Assembly (NCBI GenBank): GCA_014656495.1
Contig: BNCN01000018.1
Coordinates: forward strand, 1 to 64,000
Length of the DNA stretch: 64,000 nt
Source: Comamonas sp. KCTC 72670
GTDB taxonomy: Bacteria; Myxococcota; Myxococcia; Myxococcales; Myxococcaceae
Reading direction: 5' to 3'
Shown: positions 19,323-27,965 of the stretch, one piece after another
Numbering within the stretch: position 1 is the first letter of the stretch
Layout of the letters: every line of letters begins with the position of its first letter
Program-made: the position numbers and the translations under genes
The notes under the pieces: generated by a model
Seen by the model: the letters and a program-made list of their open reading frames with translations, nothing else
Told to the model about the DNA's origin: nothing
The model's database searches: none

Positions 19323-21368
19323 ATGAGACCCATGTATCAATACGGCGCGGCCGACGTTCGTCATGGCCAGTCCATCCAGCTTGGCGCGGCCTGCCCGCTC
19401 GACCTGAGTGGCAGCGCGTCCTACGCCATCGGCTTCTGGCTGCGTCCGCGCGCCCCCATCTATGACGGCAAGCTGCTGGGGGCCGGTTCGAACTGGTACC
19501 TGGGCCTGCACGGCCTGTCGTTGACGCTCTGCCTGCCGGGCATGTCGTCGCACCCGGTCTCGGAAATCGAGCTGCGGCCCGACGAGTGGCAGTACGTCCT
19601 CATCAACTTCGAGTCGACCGGCCCCCACGCTGGCAACTACACGGTGTACGTCGACGGCACGACCCTCATCGAAGGAAGCCAGTCCAACATCGCGGGCAGC
19701 ACGTCGCCGTTCGCGCTGGGTCCATCCTGCGACGCGCAGTTCTTCAACGTCGCCTTCTGGTCCGCCCTGCGCACGGGAGACCAACTCAAGCCGGTGTGGG
19801 ATGTGCCGGAGCCGGGCCCGACGCTCGCGGCCTGCTTCAGCTTCAGCGACGGCGGCAACGCGGATGTTTCCGGCCACGACCTGGGCCAGGCGAGCCTGCT
19901 CAATGGCGCGCAGGTGGTGATGCTGGCGCCGGCGCTCCGGTTGGTGAACGGAGCGGCGCAGCCGTCACCTCGCGACGCGCTCAGGGCGTCGGCGGACGGG
20001 GGGCCCTTCAGTGTGCATGCGTGGTTCCACCTCGAGGCGCCGTCTCAGTTCCAGGCGGAGCCGCAGACCCTGTTCGCGTGCCTGGACAGCGTCACCAACG
20101 AGGGCTTCACGCTGGGCCTTCAGTGGGATGGCACCGGTTACAACCTCCATGTCACGGGCTACGTCGCCGACGGTTGGCGGGGCTGGGGGCACGCGCTGCA
20201 GATGCCCCCTGGCAAGTGGCATCACCTGGCGGCCACCTATGACGGCAGCACGGTGATCATCTACCTGGACGGCCAGCTCGACATGACCATCCCCGGGGTG
20301 GTCCAGCCCACGCTGGCGCACCCCGTCTGGCTCTTCGGCGCTCAGCCCGCGTCCAACGCCGCGGGCGGGGTCTCCTGCAACTTCCAGGGGCACCTCCAGG
20401 CGGCGGGGCTCTGGTCCCGTGCGCTCACCGCCAGCGAGGTGCAGCAGTACATGTCGCAGGACCCCAGCGGCGTCGATGGTTGCGTGGCGTTCTATGCATG
20501 GAATGGCACCATCCTGGGCAACCAGGTGACGGGACACCCGCCGCTGTTCCTCAACACGGCCACGCCCAGCATCGTCGTCACGCCGCCCTCCGAGTCCACG
20601 CCGCCTCCCGGCTCGGGCGGCACGCCGCAGCAGACGGCGAAGGCCGACCCGCCGCTGGCCGCCGCCAGCTTGAGCTTCGCGGAGCCGGTGGCCTTCCCGG
20701 AGCAGACGCTGCTGACGCAGCCGCAGGCGCAGTCCATCCTCGCCTCGCTGGAGCCCCTGCTGGCCACGCTCCCCGCGTCGGCCCGTGAGCGGACGCGGTC
20801 GCTCTTCCGGAACAACCTGTACCGGGGGCTCGCGCGGGTGGGCGGCCCGGGCGGCGCGCCCGTGGGGGCCTTCACGGGCCAGGTGGAGGGAAACCAGTTC
20901 GTCTTCTATCACCACACCGCGATGGGCAAGGTGGAGGCCGGCCGGATGGAGCTGAGCGTCAACAGCGAGTGCATCGGGTGGATTGTCTCCGTCGCGGCGA
21001 CCGGCTTCTCCCTGCTGCTGGCTGCGTTCGGTGTGGGCTTCGTGGGCGCGAGGCTCATCAGCCCCCTCACGGAGGCGGTCACGGAGAGCACCGCGCTGCT
21101 CAACACCGTGAAGAACTCCACCAAGGACGTCGACAGCATCATCCGCATCATCAAGGCGTTCTACTCGGCAGGGACCCTGGGGAAGATTTTCGGTGCCGTG
21201 CTGACGGGGAGCTGGTTCACCATCGCCGCCAACTGCACGCTGCTCATGTTGCAGGTCGCCGCGCTGTGGGCCACGGGCGGCGCCTACCTGGCCATCTTGG
21301 TGGTCCAGCTCCTGGCCAACCTCGGGCTCTTCGCCTACGTCCTCGATCACAAGCCATCCGGCTGCTGA
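19323..21368 (+). CDS. LamG-domain protein with hydrophobic C-terminus
   Basis: I take ATG 19323 (MRPMYQYGAADVRHG) as the start. The frame is open further upstream to 18735, but that stretch is part of the repeat-bearing centromere DNA. The 681-residue product has two concanavalin-like LamG domains, at about residues 10-180 (ELRPDEWQYVLINFE, YTVYVDGTTL) and 210-400 (MPPGKWHHLAATYDGSTVIIYLDGQLD). A Pro/Ser/Gly linker follows, then a helical region with at least three long hydrophobic segments (WIVSVAATGFSLLLAAFGVGFVG, then about 605-670). There is no N-terminal signal peptide, which is odd for LamG domains. A carbohydrate-binding module attached to a membrane-inserting tail is the simplest reading. 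It lies between the parS array and parA on the same strand, but 698 bases separate it from parA. Confidence 0.75.
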   Translation: MRPMYQYGAADVRHGQSIQLGAACPLDLSGSASYAIGFWLRPRAPIYDGKLLGAGSNWYLGLHGLSLTLCLPGMSSHPVSEIELRPDEWQYVLINFESTGPHAGNYTVYVDGTTLIEGSQSNIAGSTSPFALGPSCDAQFFNVAFWSALRTGDQLKPVWDVPEPGPTLAACFSFSDGGNADVSGHDLGQASLLNGAQVVMLAPALRLVNGAAQPSPRDALRASADGGPFSVHAWFHLEAPSQFQAEPQTLFACLDSVTNEGFTLGLQWDGTGYNLHVTGYVADGWRGWGHALQMPPGKWHHLAATYDGSTVIIYLDGQLDMTIPGVVQPTLAHPVWLFGAQPASNAAGGVSCNFQGHLQAAGLWSRALTASEVQQYMSQDPSGVDGCVAFYAWNGTILGNQVTGHPPLFLNTATPSIVVTPPSESTPPPGSGGTPQQTAKADPPLAAASLSFAEPVAFPEQTLLTQPQAQSILASLEPLLATLPASARERTRSLFRNNLYRGLARVGGPGGAPVGAFTGQVEGNQFVFYHHTAMGKVEAGRMELSVNSECIGWIVSVAATGFSLLLAAFGVGFVGARLISPLTEAVTESTALLNTVKNSTKDVDSIIRIIKAFYSAGTLGKIFGAVLTGSWFTIAANCTLLMLQVAALWATGGAYLAILVVQLLANLGLFAYVLDHKPSGC

Positions 21369-21710
21369 GGTTTCCCTACCGCCCGCTCCGTGTCCCGGGG
21401 CCGCCGCTCATGCGGAGGCCTCGGGACACGGTGAAGGGCGCTCCGGACAGGGCGCTCCGTGGGTGCGGCGAAAGGCGCACCGTCGGCCCCGCGGCGTGCT
21501 CCCATGGCGGGCAATGGGCGAGCGCGGAGTCGCGCGGGCGTGCCATCCGGACGCGCGCGGTCCCTGCGGCGTCAGGCGGACTCCGCGCGAGCGGCTCCGT
21601 CGCACCACCCCTGAAAACTGGCACAAAGGTCCGCGGGCGCCGCTCCGCTCCGCATTCCTCGACCCCGGAACTCCGGCCCGCCCGTCCGCCAGACGCCCCA
21701 GCGGGCAGGG

Positions 21711-21722
21711 TTCCACAAGGAA
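21711..21722. promoter_or_regulatory. parS-like site near parA (TTCCACAAGGAA)
   Basis: The 14-mer GTTCCACAAGGAAC has two changes in the centre relative to the array consensus and keeps both arms. It lies 345 bases upstream of the parA start. If ParB binds it, it could serve autoregulation of the par genes. Confidence 0.4.
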
Positions 21723-21791
21723 CATGGACGCACGGCGCTGCGGTTGCCACACGGGGGCACGGGGCCACGGGCCGGCGGCTCGGCCGCATCA

Positions 21792-21870
21792 TTATATAAG
21801 GGGCTGACAGCGGCCCTCCGGGGCCCCGTTCGACTGGCCCCGGGGCACGGCGCCTCCTTATATAAGGAGG
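21792..21870. promoter_or_regulatory. A/T-rich palindromes flanking a GC stem upstream of parA
   Basis: TTATATAAGG at 21792-21801 and the 18-bp perfect palindrome CCTCCTTATATAAGGAGG at 21853-21870 lie on either side of a stem, CCGGGGCC at 21818-21825 with GGCCCCGG at 21836-21843. The TTATATAA cores stand out sharply in a 70 percent G+C background. The block sits about 200 bases before parA in the 698-base gap 21369-22066, which has no gene. It may be an operator pair for the par promoter or the remains of a small mobile element. Confidence 0.5.
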
Positions 21871-22066
21871 GCATCCCCGGCAGTCTGGCCTCCCCCCATG
21901 GACCCACCGGGTCCCGCGCGCCGCTTGAAGAGAGCAGGGAGGCAAGGCTCGCCGTGAATTTGATCCGATACCAAACCGCGTGCTAGCAGCGTGATCAGCG
22001 CGCAACCGTGCACTGCATCACGCGCGGGCCCTGGCCAACGGCCGGGCAGAGAGAGGATGGGCCACC

Positions 22067-22858
22067 GTGGGTCGTATCATCTGCATCTCCAACCAGAAGG
22101 GCGGCGTTGGGAAGACCACCACCGCCATCAACCTCGCGGCGAGCCTGGCCTCGGCGGAGCGTCGTACCCTGCTGGTGGACATGGACCCGCAGGGCAACGC
22201 CGGCAGCGGCCTGGGCATCAAGCAGGACAACATCACCGGCACCGTCTACGAAGCGCTGCTCAACGACCGGCCCATCCAGGAGCTGCTCCACCCCACGGAG
22301 CTGCGCTACCTCCACGTGGTGCCCGCGACGCCGGACCTCACCGGCGCCGAGGTCGAGCTCGTCAACCAGGACAACCGCGAGTTCCGTCTGCGCGACGCGC
22401 TCCGGCCCCTGGCGTCCGAGTACGACTACATCATCATCGACTGTCCGCCGTCGCTCGGCCTGCTGACGCTCAACGCGCTGGCCGCCGCGGACTCGGTGCT
22501 CATCCCGCTCCAGTGCGAGTACTACGCGCTCGAGGGACTCTCGCAGCTGACGCACACCATCGACCTGGTGAAGCAGGGCCTCAACCCGGACCTGAAGATG
22601 GAGGGCATCCTGCTCACCATGTTCGACTCGCGGGCCAACATCGCCCACCAGGTCGTCGAGGAGGTGCGCGGGTACTTCAAGAAGCAGGTGTTCGAGGTCA
22701 TCGTGCCGCGCAACGTGCGCCTGTCCGAGTGCCCCTCCTTCGGAAAGCCCATCATCCTGTACGACATCAAGTCGAAGGGTTGTGAAAGCTACCTCGCCCT
22801 CGGCCGCGAGCTGATGAAGCGGGACACCCCCAAGAGCCCTCGCCGGCGCGTGGCTTGA
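22067..22858 (+). CDS. parA: chromosome-partitioning ATPase ParA (Soj family)
   Basis: This 263-residue protein begins at GTG 22067, preceded by AGAGAGG. The deviant Walker A motif KGGVGKTTT is at about residues 11-19, the A' motif is LLVDMDPQGNAGSGLG and the Walker B-like motif is YIIIDCPPSLG near residue 120. ParA dimers bind DNA non-specifically with ATP and are released by ParB, which moves the parS region. It has the short (type Ib, Soj-like) form without an N-terminal DNA-binding domain, as expected for chromosomal ParA. It heads a cluster with parB (61-base gap), bacM and a lipoprotein gene. Confidence 0.96.
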   Translation: MGRIICISNQKGGVGKTTTAINLAASLASAERRTLLVDMDPQGNAGSGLGIKQDNITGTVYEALLNDRPIQELLHPTELRYLHVVPATPDLTGAEVELVNQDNREFRLRDALRPLASEYDYIIIDCPPSLGLLTLNALAAADSVLIPLQCEYYALEGLSQLTHTIDLVKQGLNPDLKMEGILLTMFDSRANIAHQVVEEVRGYFKKQVFEVIVPRNVRLSECPSFGKPIILYDIKSKGCESYLALGRELMKRDTPKSPRRRVA

Positions 22859-22919
22859 GCCGCGCCCCTGTGGGCCATGGCCGCCGTGAGTGTGCTCGCG
22901 GCGGCGCTGGAGTCACGAC

Positions 22920-23813
22920 GTGGTGAAAGCAGACGCACAGAAGCGGGCCCTGGGACGCGGCCTGTCCGCCCTCATCCCCCAGGCGGGCGCCGTCGGATCC
23001 GGCAAGGGCGGCGAGCAGGCCGCGAAGGCCGGCGTCCTCAAGCTCCCCATCGAGTCCATCCACCGCGACAAGGAACAGCCTCGCACCTACTTCGACGAGG
23101 AGAAGCTCAAGGAGCTCTCCGAGTCCATCAAGGCGCAGGGCGTGCTCCAGCCCATCCTCGTCCGCAAGGACGGTGACGGCTACCGCATCATCGCGGGTGA
23201 GCGCCGCTGGCGCGCGTCCCAGGCCGCCGGCCTCAAGGAAGTGCCCGCCATCGTCCGCGACGTGACGGAGGTGCAGGCCTTCGAGCTCGCCCTGGTGGAG
23301 AACCTCCAGCGCGCGGACCTGAACCCCATTGAAGAGGCGGAGGGCTACAAGCGCCTGGTGGAGGAGTTCAAGCTCACGCAGGAGCAGGTCAGCGTGCGCG
23401 TGGGCAAGGAGCGCTCCACGGTGGCCAACGCGCTGCGTCTGCTGGCGTTGCCCGCGGACGTGAAGACCATGGTGGCGGACGGCACGCTCAGCATGGGGCA
23501 CGCGCGCGCCCTGCTGGGGGTCCCCCGGCTGCCCGAGCTGCAGAACCTGGCCCGGCAAGTCGCGGAGAAGAAGCTCTCCGTGCGTGACACGGAGCGGCTG
23601 GTCCAGCAGAGTCGCCCCAACGGGAAGAAGGACGCGGGCAAGGCGGCACCGAAGCAGAGCCCGCAGGTGAAGTCACTGGTGGAGGAGCTTCAACGGCGGC
23701 TGGGTACCAAGGTCCGGCTCACCGAACGAAGCCCTGGAAAGGGCACCATCGAGGTGGACTTCTTCTCGTACGATGACCTCGACCGGCTCTTGAAGCTTCT
23801 CAGGAAGGAGTAG
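22920..23813 (+). CDS. parB: chromosome-partitioning protein ParB (parS-binding CTPase)
   Basis: The 297-residue product starts at GTG 22920 (GGAG seven bases upstream); GTG 22923 is equally possible. KRALGRGLSALIP near the N-terminus is the conserved ParA-stimulating segment. The ParB/Srx domain follows with the CTP-binding motifs IIAGERRWRAS (about residue 97) and LVENLQRADLNPIEEA (about residue 127). A helix-turn-helix for parS recognition is at about 150-180 (LTQEQVSVRVGKERSTVANALRLL), and the C-terminal dimerisation part ends in DLDRLLKLLRKE. Its target should be the GTTCCACGTGGAAC sites at 15.7-18.7 kb. Confidence 0.96.
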   Translation: MVKADAQKRALGRGLSALIPQAGAVGSGKGGEQAAKAGVLKLPIESIHRDKEQPRTYFDEEKLKELSESIKAQGVLQPILVRKDGDGYRIIAGERRWRASQAAGLKEVPAIVRDVTEVQAFELALVENLQRADLNPIEEAEGYKRLVEEFKLTQEQVSVRVGKERSTVANALRLLALPADVKTMVADGTLSMGHARALLGVPRLPELQNLARQVAEKKLSVRDTERLVQQSRPNGKKDAGKAAPKQSPQVKSLVEELQRRLGTKVRLTERSPGKGTIEVDFFSYDDLDRLLKLLRKE

Positions 23814-23816
23814 GAC

Positions 23817-24266
23817 GTGGCGCTCCTTGGCGGGAAAAAAGACGAAGCATCCAGCAAGCCTCTGTTCAGGCGGGAGGAGGAATCCGTGTCGCAGCGTTCT
23901 GGTGAGGTCCACACGCTCCTGGGCAAGGGGAGCGAGTTCGAAGGGAAGCTGACCTTCGAAGGGCAGGTCCGTATCGACGGCAAGTTCCAGGGGCAGATCA
24001 TCACCAAGGACGTGCTCGTCATTGGAGATGGCGCCAAGGTCCAGGCCGAAATCCAGGCCGGCACCGTCATCATCAACGGCCAGGTCGAAGGCAACGTGAA
24101 GGCGACGCAGATCATCGAGCTGAAGACGCCCGGCCGCGTGAAGGGCAACCTCGAGACGCCGTCGCTGTCCATGGACCGCGGGGTCATCTTCGAGGGCTCG
24201 CTGAAGATGGAGAACCTGGGCACCGGTGGCCGTCCGCCGCCGCCGCCGGGCAGCGAGAAGAAGTAG
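23817..24266 (+). CDS. bacM: bactofilin BacM
   Basis: This 149-residue bactofilin begins at GTG 23817, three bases after the parB stop; the AAGGAG box lies inside the end of parB, so translation is probably coupled. The core (about residues 38-125) is the DUF583 right-handed beta-helix with short repeats such as FEGQVRIDGKFQGQI and VIINGQVEGNVKATQIIELKTPGRVKGNL. The N-terminal tail is charged, and a Pro-rich tail (GRPPPPPG) follows the core. Bactofilins polymerise without nucleotide into filaments. In Myxococcus xanthus BacM is the parB-adjacent bactofilin, is processed at its N-terminus and maintains rod shape; I assign the symbol from sequence and synteny. Confidence 0.92.
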   Translation: MALLGGKKDEASSKPLFRREEESVSQRSGEVHTLLGKGSEFEGKLTFEGQVRIDGKFQGQIITKDVLVIGDGAKVQAEIQAGTVIINGQVEGNVKATQIIELKTPGRVKGNLETPSLSMDRGVIFEGSLKMENLGTGGRPPPPPGSEKK

Positions 24267-24268
24267 GC

Positions 24269-24814
24269 GTGACGTCCTGGAAGCACATGGCGCCAGCCTC
24301 GCTGCTGGCGCTGACCCTCCTGGGCGGCTGCAAGGGCTGCGACCCGGAGGGGGCTGCTTCCAACGCAGGCGAGGGGAAGGACCGCGGGTCCTCCCTTCGC
24401 TCGGGCGTGAAGGTGCCGCTGCCGGACGGCTGGTCCGCGCAGGTGGCGCCGGATGAGAGCTTCCAGGCGGGCCCGCCCGGCCGCCCCGTGCTGCGGGTGG
24501 ACCTGAAGCGTGGGGACGGCGAGCAGATGCCCTCCGCGGACACCCTGGCCGACCGCGTCCGGGACGAGCTGAAGGACTTCGAGCTCTCCTTCGACCAGGA
24601 GGAGTCCTCGGACCGCTACGCGCTGGTGCGCATCACCCTGGCGCCCCGGCTGGAGGATGGCGGCGTGGGCCCGGAGGCCCCCGGCTTCTTCGGCGCGCGG
24701 CGCGTGGACGGCGACCTGTTCCTCTGCGCCAGCCTCCCGGGGGCCTCGCCCGAGGAAGTGCGCCTGGCCACCGAGGCCTGCCGCGCCATCTCCGTTCAAG
24801 GCGCGCTGCCGTAG
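24269..24814 (+). CDS. lipoprotein downstream of bacM, unknown function
   Basis: The 181-residue product starts at GTG 24269, two bases after the bacM stop. MTSWKHMAPASLLALTLLGGC gives a lipobox ending at Cys 21. The mature region is a soluble alpha/beta sequence (VPLPDGWSAQVAPDESFQAG, LRVDLKRGDGEQ, RVDGDLFLCASLPGASPEEVRLATEACRAI) that resembles small periplasmic proteins of the PsbP/photosystem-like lipoprotein type, but I cannot name a family. Its tight coupling to parB-bacM suggests co-expression. A link between the cytoplasmic scaffold and the envelope is only a guess. Confidence 0.8.
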   Translation: MTSWKHMAPASLLALTLLGGCKGCDPEGAASNAGEGKDRGSSLRSGVKVPLPDGWSAQVAPDESFQAGPPGRPVLRVDLKRGDGEQMPSADTLADRVRDELKDFELSFDQEESSDRYALVRITLAPRLEDGGVGPEAPGFFGARRVDGDLFLCASLPGASPEEVRLATEACRAISVQGALP

Positions 24815-25086
24815 GGAATCACACACCAGGGCAGGACGTATGTCCGCGGGTGGATCCACGCTGGGCGAGCAGGCGTTCGTGAAGGGCGCGTGAACATCTG
24901 ACGCGGCTCAGGTGTCACACCGTTATGCATCCACGGTGCACTTCCGTGCATGCAACACCCGCTTCCACGCCCGGGGGCTTCCCCTGGCCGTCACGAATCT
25001 CTAACCTCCACCTTCCCGGACTGCGTTGGGTACCCGGCAGGACCCATCCAGGACCTCCACGCAGTGCCCTCGCAAGGAGTCCCCGC

Positions 25087-25281
25087 ATGTCGTTCTCCGG
25101 AATGCTCCCCCTCCAGCTCGCCACCGTGGACATCGCACCCGTCGGAGAGCAGCTGATCGCCGTGGGCGGCCTCGTGGTCGCCGGGCTGGGGGCGCTCTGG
25201 GCCGCCTGGACGCGTCCGTCCCCGCAGCCGGTCCCCGTGCCCGTCCGCAACAACGGGCCTCGCCGCAACCCGCGCCGCTGA
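25087..25281 (+). CDS. small single-span membrane protein, 64 residues
   Basis: A strong AAGGAG box at 25074-25079 precedes ATG 25087. The peptide has one transmembrane helix (LIAVGGLVVAGLGALWAAW, about residues 23-41) and a Pro-rich basic tail (PSPQPVPVPVRNNGPRRNPRR), predicted to lie in the cytoplasm by the positive-inside rule. No family is recognised. It is separated from the par cluster by 272 bases. Confidence 0.65.
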   Translation: MSFSGMLPLQLATVDIAPVGEQLIAVGGLVVAGLGALWAAWTRPSPQPVPVPVRNNGPRRNPRR

Positions 25282-25337
25282 ACCGCGGCGCCGTTCCACG
25301 CCGCTTCCCTCCCGGGTGAAACGGCGAAGGGCGCGGA

Positions 25338-25356
25338 GGCGGGGAGAGCCCCCGCC
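25338..25356. terminator. GC-rich stem-loop between convergent genes
   Basis: GGCGGGG at 25338-25344 and CCCCGCC at 25350-25356 form a 7-bp stem with a 5-base loop between the small membrane protein gene and the convergent egtD. No T run follows on either strand, so this is only a possible terminator. Confidence 0.3.
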
Positions 25357-25394
25357 CACGCGCCCCTCTGAAGGAAGCGACTCCCGCCTCGCGC

Positions 25395-26420
25395 TCAGCG
25401 CTTGAAGGCCAGGGAGAGCGCGAAGTCTCCCGCCGCGTCCGTCCACCACTGGGACAGGTCGAGCCCCGCGTCGGACAGCTCCGCGGCCACCTGCTGCTGG
25501 TGGAACTTGCAGCTCACCTCGGTGCGCAGCACCTCGCCCTCGGCGAAGTCCACCTGCTTGCGCAGGTGGGACAGTTGCACCGTCTGCGCCTTGCGCGACA
25601 CCAGGCGCATCTCCACCCAGGCGTTCTTCTCGTCGAAGGGCGCGAAGTGGTCGAAGGCGTCCACGTCGAAGTCCGCGCCCAGCTCGCGGTTGAGCACCTT
25701 GAGCACGTTGCGGTTGAACTCGGCCGTCACGCCCGCGCTGTCGTTGTACGCGGCGTACAGCCGCTCGCGGTCCTTGATGAGGTCGGTGCCCAGCAGCAGG
25801 CCGTCACCGGGCTGCAGGCCCGCGGACAGCTGGCGCAGGAAGAGCGCGCGCTGCGCCGGCTTCAGGTTGCCGATGGTGCCCCCCAGGAAGGCCACCAGCC
25901 GCCGGCCGCCGCCGGGGAGCTGCCCCAGGTGCCGCTCGAAGTCGCCCACCACCGCGTGCACGGTGATGCCGGGGTACTCCCGCGCCAGCCCCGTGGCCGC
26001 GCGGCGCAGGAAGGCCTCGCTCACGTCGAAGGGGACGAAGCGCGCCAGCCGGCCCGCCTCCTCCAGCGCGTCCAGCAGCAGGCGCGTCTTCTCGCTGGTG
26101 CCGCTGCCCAGCTCGATGAGCGTGTCCGCGCCGCTCAGCCGCGCGATGTCGCCCGCGTGGGCCAGCAGGATTTCCCGCTCGCGCCGCGTCGGGTAGTACT
26201 CCGGCAGCCGGGTGATGTCGTCGAAGAGCTGGCTGCCGCGCTCGTCGTAGAGCCACTTGGGCGACAGCTCCTTGGGCGAGCCGCACAGGCCCTGGAGCGC
26301 CTCGTCCCGGAGCGCGCGCTTCGCGTCACCCGGCTTCACGTACACGTCCACCTGGACTCCCGGAGCCTGCTGCGCGCTGTCACCCGGAGTCGCCACCGTC
26401 GGTACCGTCGTCACCCGCAT
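25395..26420 (-). CDS. egtD: L-histidine N(alpha)-methyltransferase EgtD
   Basis: This 341-residue SAM-dependent enzyme trimethylates histidine to hercynine, the first step of ergothioneine synthesis. Family signatures are LSPKWLYDERGSQLFDDITRLPEYYPTRREREIL at about residues 52-85 and the SAM site IELGSGTSEKTRLLLDAL at about residue 103. A later FLGGTIGNL precedes the histidine-binding C-terminal part (WVEMRLVSRKAQTVQL). The start at 26420 lies only four bases after the egtB stop, so egtB and egtD form an operon transcribed leftward. Length agrees with the family (about 320). Confidence 0.95.
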   Translation of the reverse strand: MRVTTVPTVATPGDSAQQAPGVQVDVYVKPGDAKRALRDEALQGLCGSPKELSPKWLYDERGSQLFDDITRLPEYYPTRREREILLAHAGDIARLSGADTLIELGSGTSEKTRLLLDALEEAGRLARFVPFDVSEAFLRRAATGLAREYPGITVHAVVGDFERHLGQLPGGGRRLVAFLGGTIGNLKPAQRALFLRQLSAGLQPGDGLLLGTDLIKDRERLYAAYNDSAGVTAEFNRNVLKVLNRELGADFDVDAFDHFAPFDEKNAWVEMRLVSRKAQTVQLSHLRKQVDFAEGEVLRTEVSCKFHQQQVAAELSDAGLDLSQWWTDAAGDFALSLAFKR

Positions 26421-26424
26421 CGCC

Positions 26425-27768
26425 TCACCTCACGTCCCGTGCACATCGGAAGCCGGCGAAAATCTGCCGGCGGTTGGGGAAGTCCCAGTTCCGGAAGCCG
26501 TTGCGCACCGCGACCGGTGCGCTCGCCCACGCGCCTCCCCGGAGGACCTTGTAGGCCTCGCCGAAGAACACCTCGGAGTACTCGGGGTAGGGGAAGGCGC
26601 TGAAGCCCGCGTAGGGGCGGAAGTCGCTCGCGGTCCACTCCCACACGTCCCCGAGCAGGCCCCAGACGCCGTCCTGGCTGACGCCCTGGGGGAAGCTGCC
26701 CACGGGCGCCGGGCCCCACGCGTCTCCGCCCAGGTTGGCGTGCGCGCGCGTGGGCGGCGCGTCGCCCCAGGGGTACTCGCGGGGGTGGCCGTCACCGCCG
26801 CGCGCGGCCTTCTCCCACTCGGCCTCGGTGGGCAGCCGCTTGCCGGCCCAGCGCGCGTAGGCGTCCGCTTCGTACCAGCACACGTGCTGCACCGGCTCGT
26901 CCTTGGGCAGCGGCTCCACCTGGCCGAAGCGGCGCCGCAGCCAGGCGTGTCCGCCCTGGGGCAGCCAGAAGCCCGGGTGCTTCAGCCCTTCGGCCTGGAC
27001 GACCTCCCAGCCCTTGGGGTGCCACCAGCGCGGATCCGCGTAGCCACCCGACTCCACGAAGACGAGGTAGTCCCCGTTGGTGACGGGGTGTTCGTCCATC
27101 AGGAACGGCGCGACGTGCTGCTGGAACGCGGGCCGCTCGTTGTCGTAGGCCCACGGCGTGTCGCTGCCCAGCCGCACCGGGCCGCCGGGGATGAAGACCT
27201 CCGCCTGGGGCACGGCGCCGGGACGGGGCCGGGGGCGCGCCCCGGGCACGGGGTACTCCGGCGCCGTCATCAGTTGCAGCGTGGCGGCCAGCGTCTCCGC
27301 GTGCTGCTGCTCGTGCTGCGCCACCATGCCGAAGACGAAGCCCCCGGCCAGCAGCGGCACGGCGCTGTCTTCGGGCAGGGCCCGCAGGTGCTCCCGGACG
27401 GCTTCGCGCACGCGCCGGGCATACGCGAAGGCGGAGTCGGGCGGCAGCAGCGGCAGCTGCGCGCGCGTGGCGCGCGGGTGGCGGAAGGCGTCGTAGATGG
27501 CGTCGAACGCGGGGTCGGTGATGGCCGGCGCGCCCAGGGCTCGCAGCAACCACTGCTCCTCGTAGTTGGCCACGTGCGCCACGTCCCAGATGAGGGGCGA
27601 CATCAGCGGTGAATGCTGGCGCCGCAGCTCCTCCTCGGGCAGCCCGCCCAGCATGGACAGCACGCGCGCGCGGGCCGTCTCCAGCTCGGCCCAGGCCCGC
27701 GACTTCCAGGGGAAGCCCACCCCACGGCCCCCCGACGGGCCGCTCCGCTCCTCGACCAATGGAAACAT
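26425..27768 (-). CDS. egtB: ergothioneine sulfoxide synthase EgtB
   Basis: This 447-residue non-haem iron enzyme joins hercynine to a thiol (gamma-glutamylcysteine or cysteine) with O2. I start at ATG 27768 (MFPLVEERSG), because the open frame beyond it lacks family similarity. The N-terminal DinB-like domain supplies iron ligands: His65 in WDVAHVANYEEQWLL and the HEQQH pair at residues 152-156. The C-terminal FGE-sulfatase-like domain carries TNGDYLVFVESGGY and CWYEADAYARWAGKRLPTEAEWEKAARGG. The gene is paired with egtD. No egtA, egtC or egtE is present in the window. Confidence 0.94.
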   Translation of the reverse strand: MFPLVEERSGPSGGRGVGFPWKSRAWAELETARARVLSMLGGLPEEELRRQHSPLMSPLIWDVAHVANYEEQWLLRALGAPAITDPAFDAIYDAFRHPRATRAQLPLLPPDSAFAYARRVREAVREHLRALPEDSAVPLLAGGFVFGMVAQHEQQHAETLAATLQLMTAPEYPVPGARPRPRPGAVPQAEVFIPGGPVRLGSDTPWAYDNERPAFQQHVAPFLMDEHPVTNGDYLVFVESGGYADPRWWHPKGWEVVQAEGLKHPGFWLPQGGHAWLRRRFGQVEPLPKDEPVQHVCWYEADAYARWAGKRLPTEAEWEKAARGGDGHPREYPWGDAPPTRAHANLGGDAWGPAPVGSFPQGVSQDGVWGLLGDVWEWTASDFRPYAGFSAFPYPEYSEVFFGEAYKVLRGGAWASAPVAVRNGFRNWDFPNRRQIFAGFRCARDVR

Positions 27769-27965
27769 CACCCGTCCAAGGTAGGGAGGCGCCCAGCGCG
27801 GAGGTAAGTCCCCGCCCCACCGCTGGCTGAGCCGCTCGTGAACGACTTCACGTTGCCTGCGCGTCGACGCCCTTCTACGCACAGCTCCCGGAGTTGTCGC
27901 CCCTGAATCGCGAAATTCGCCAAGGAAGTTGAAGCTCAAACACTCATGACGCGCGAAGGCGTTGA

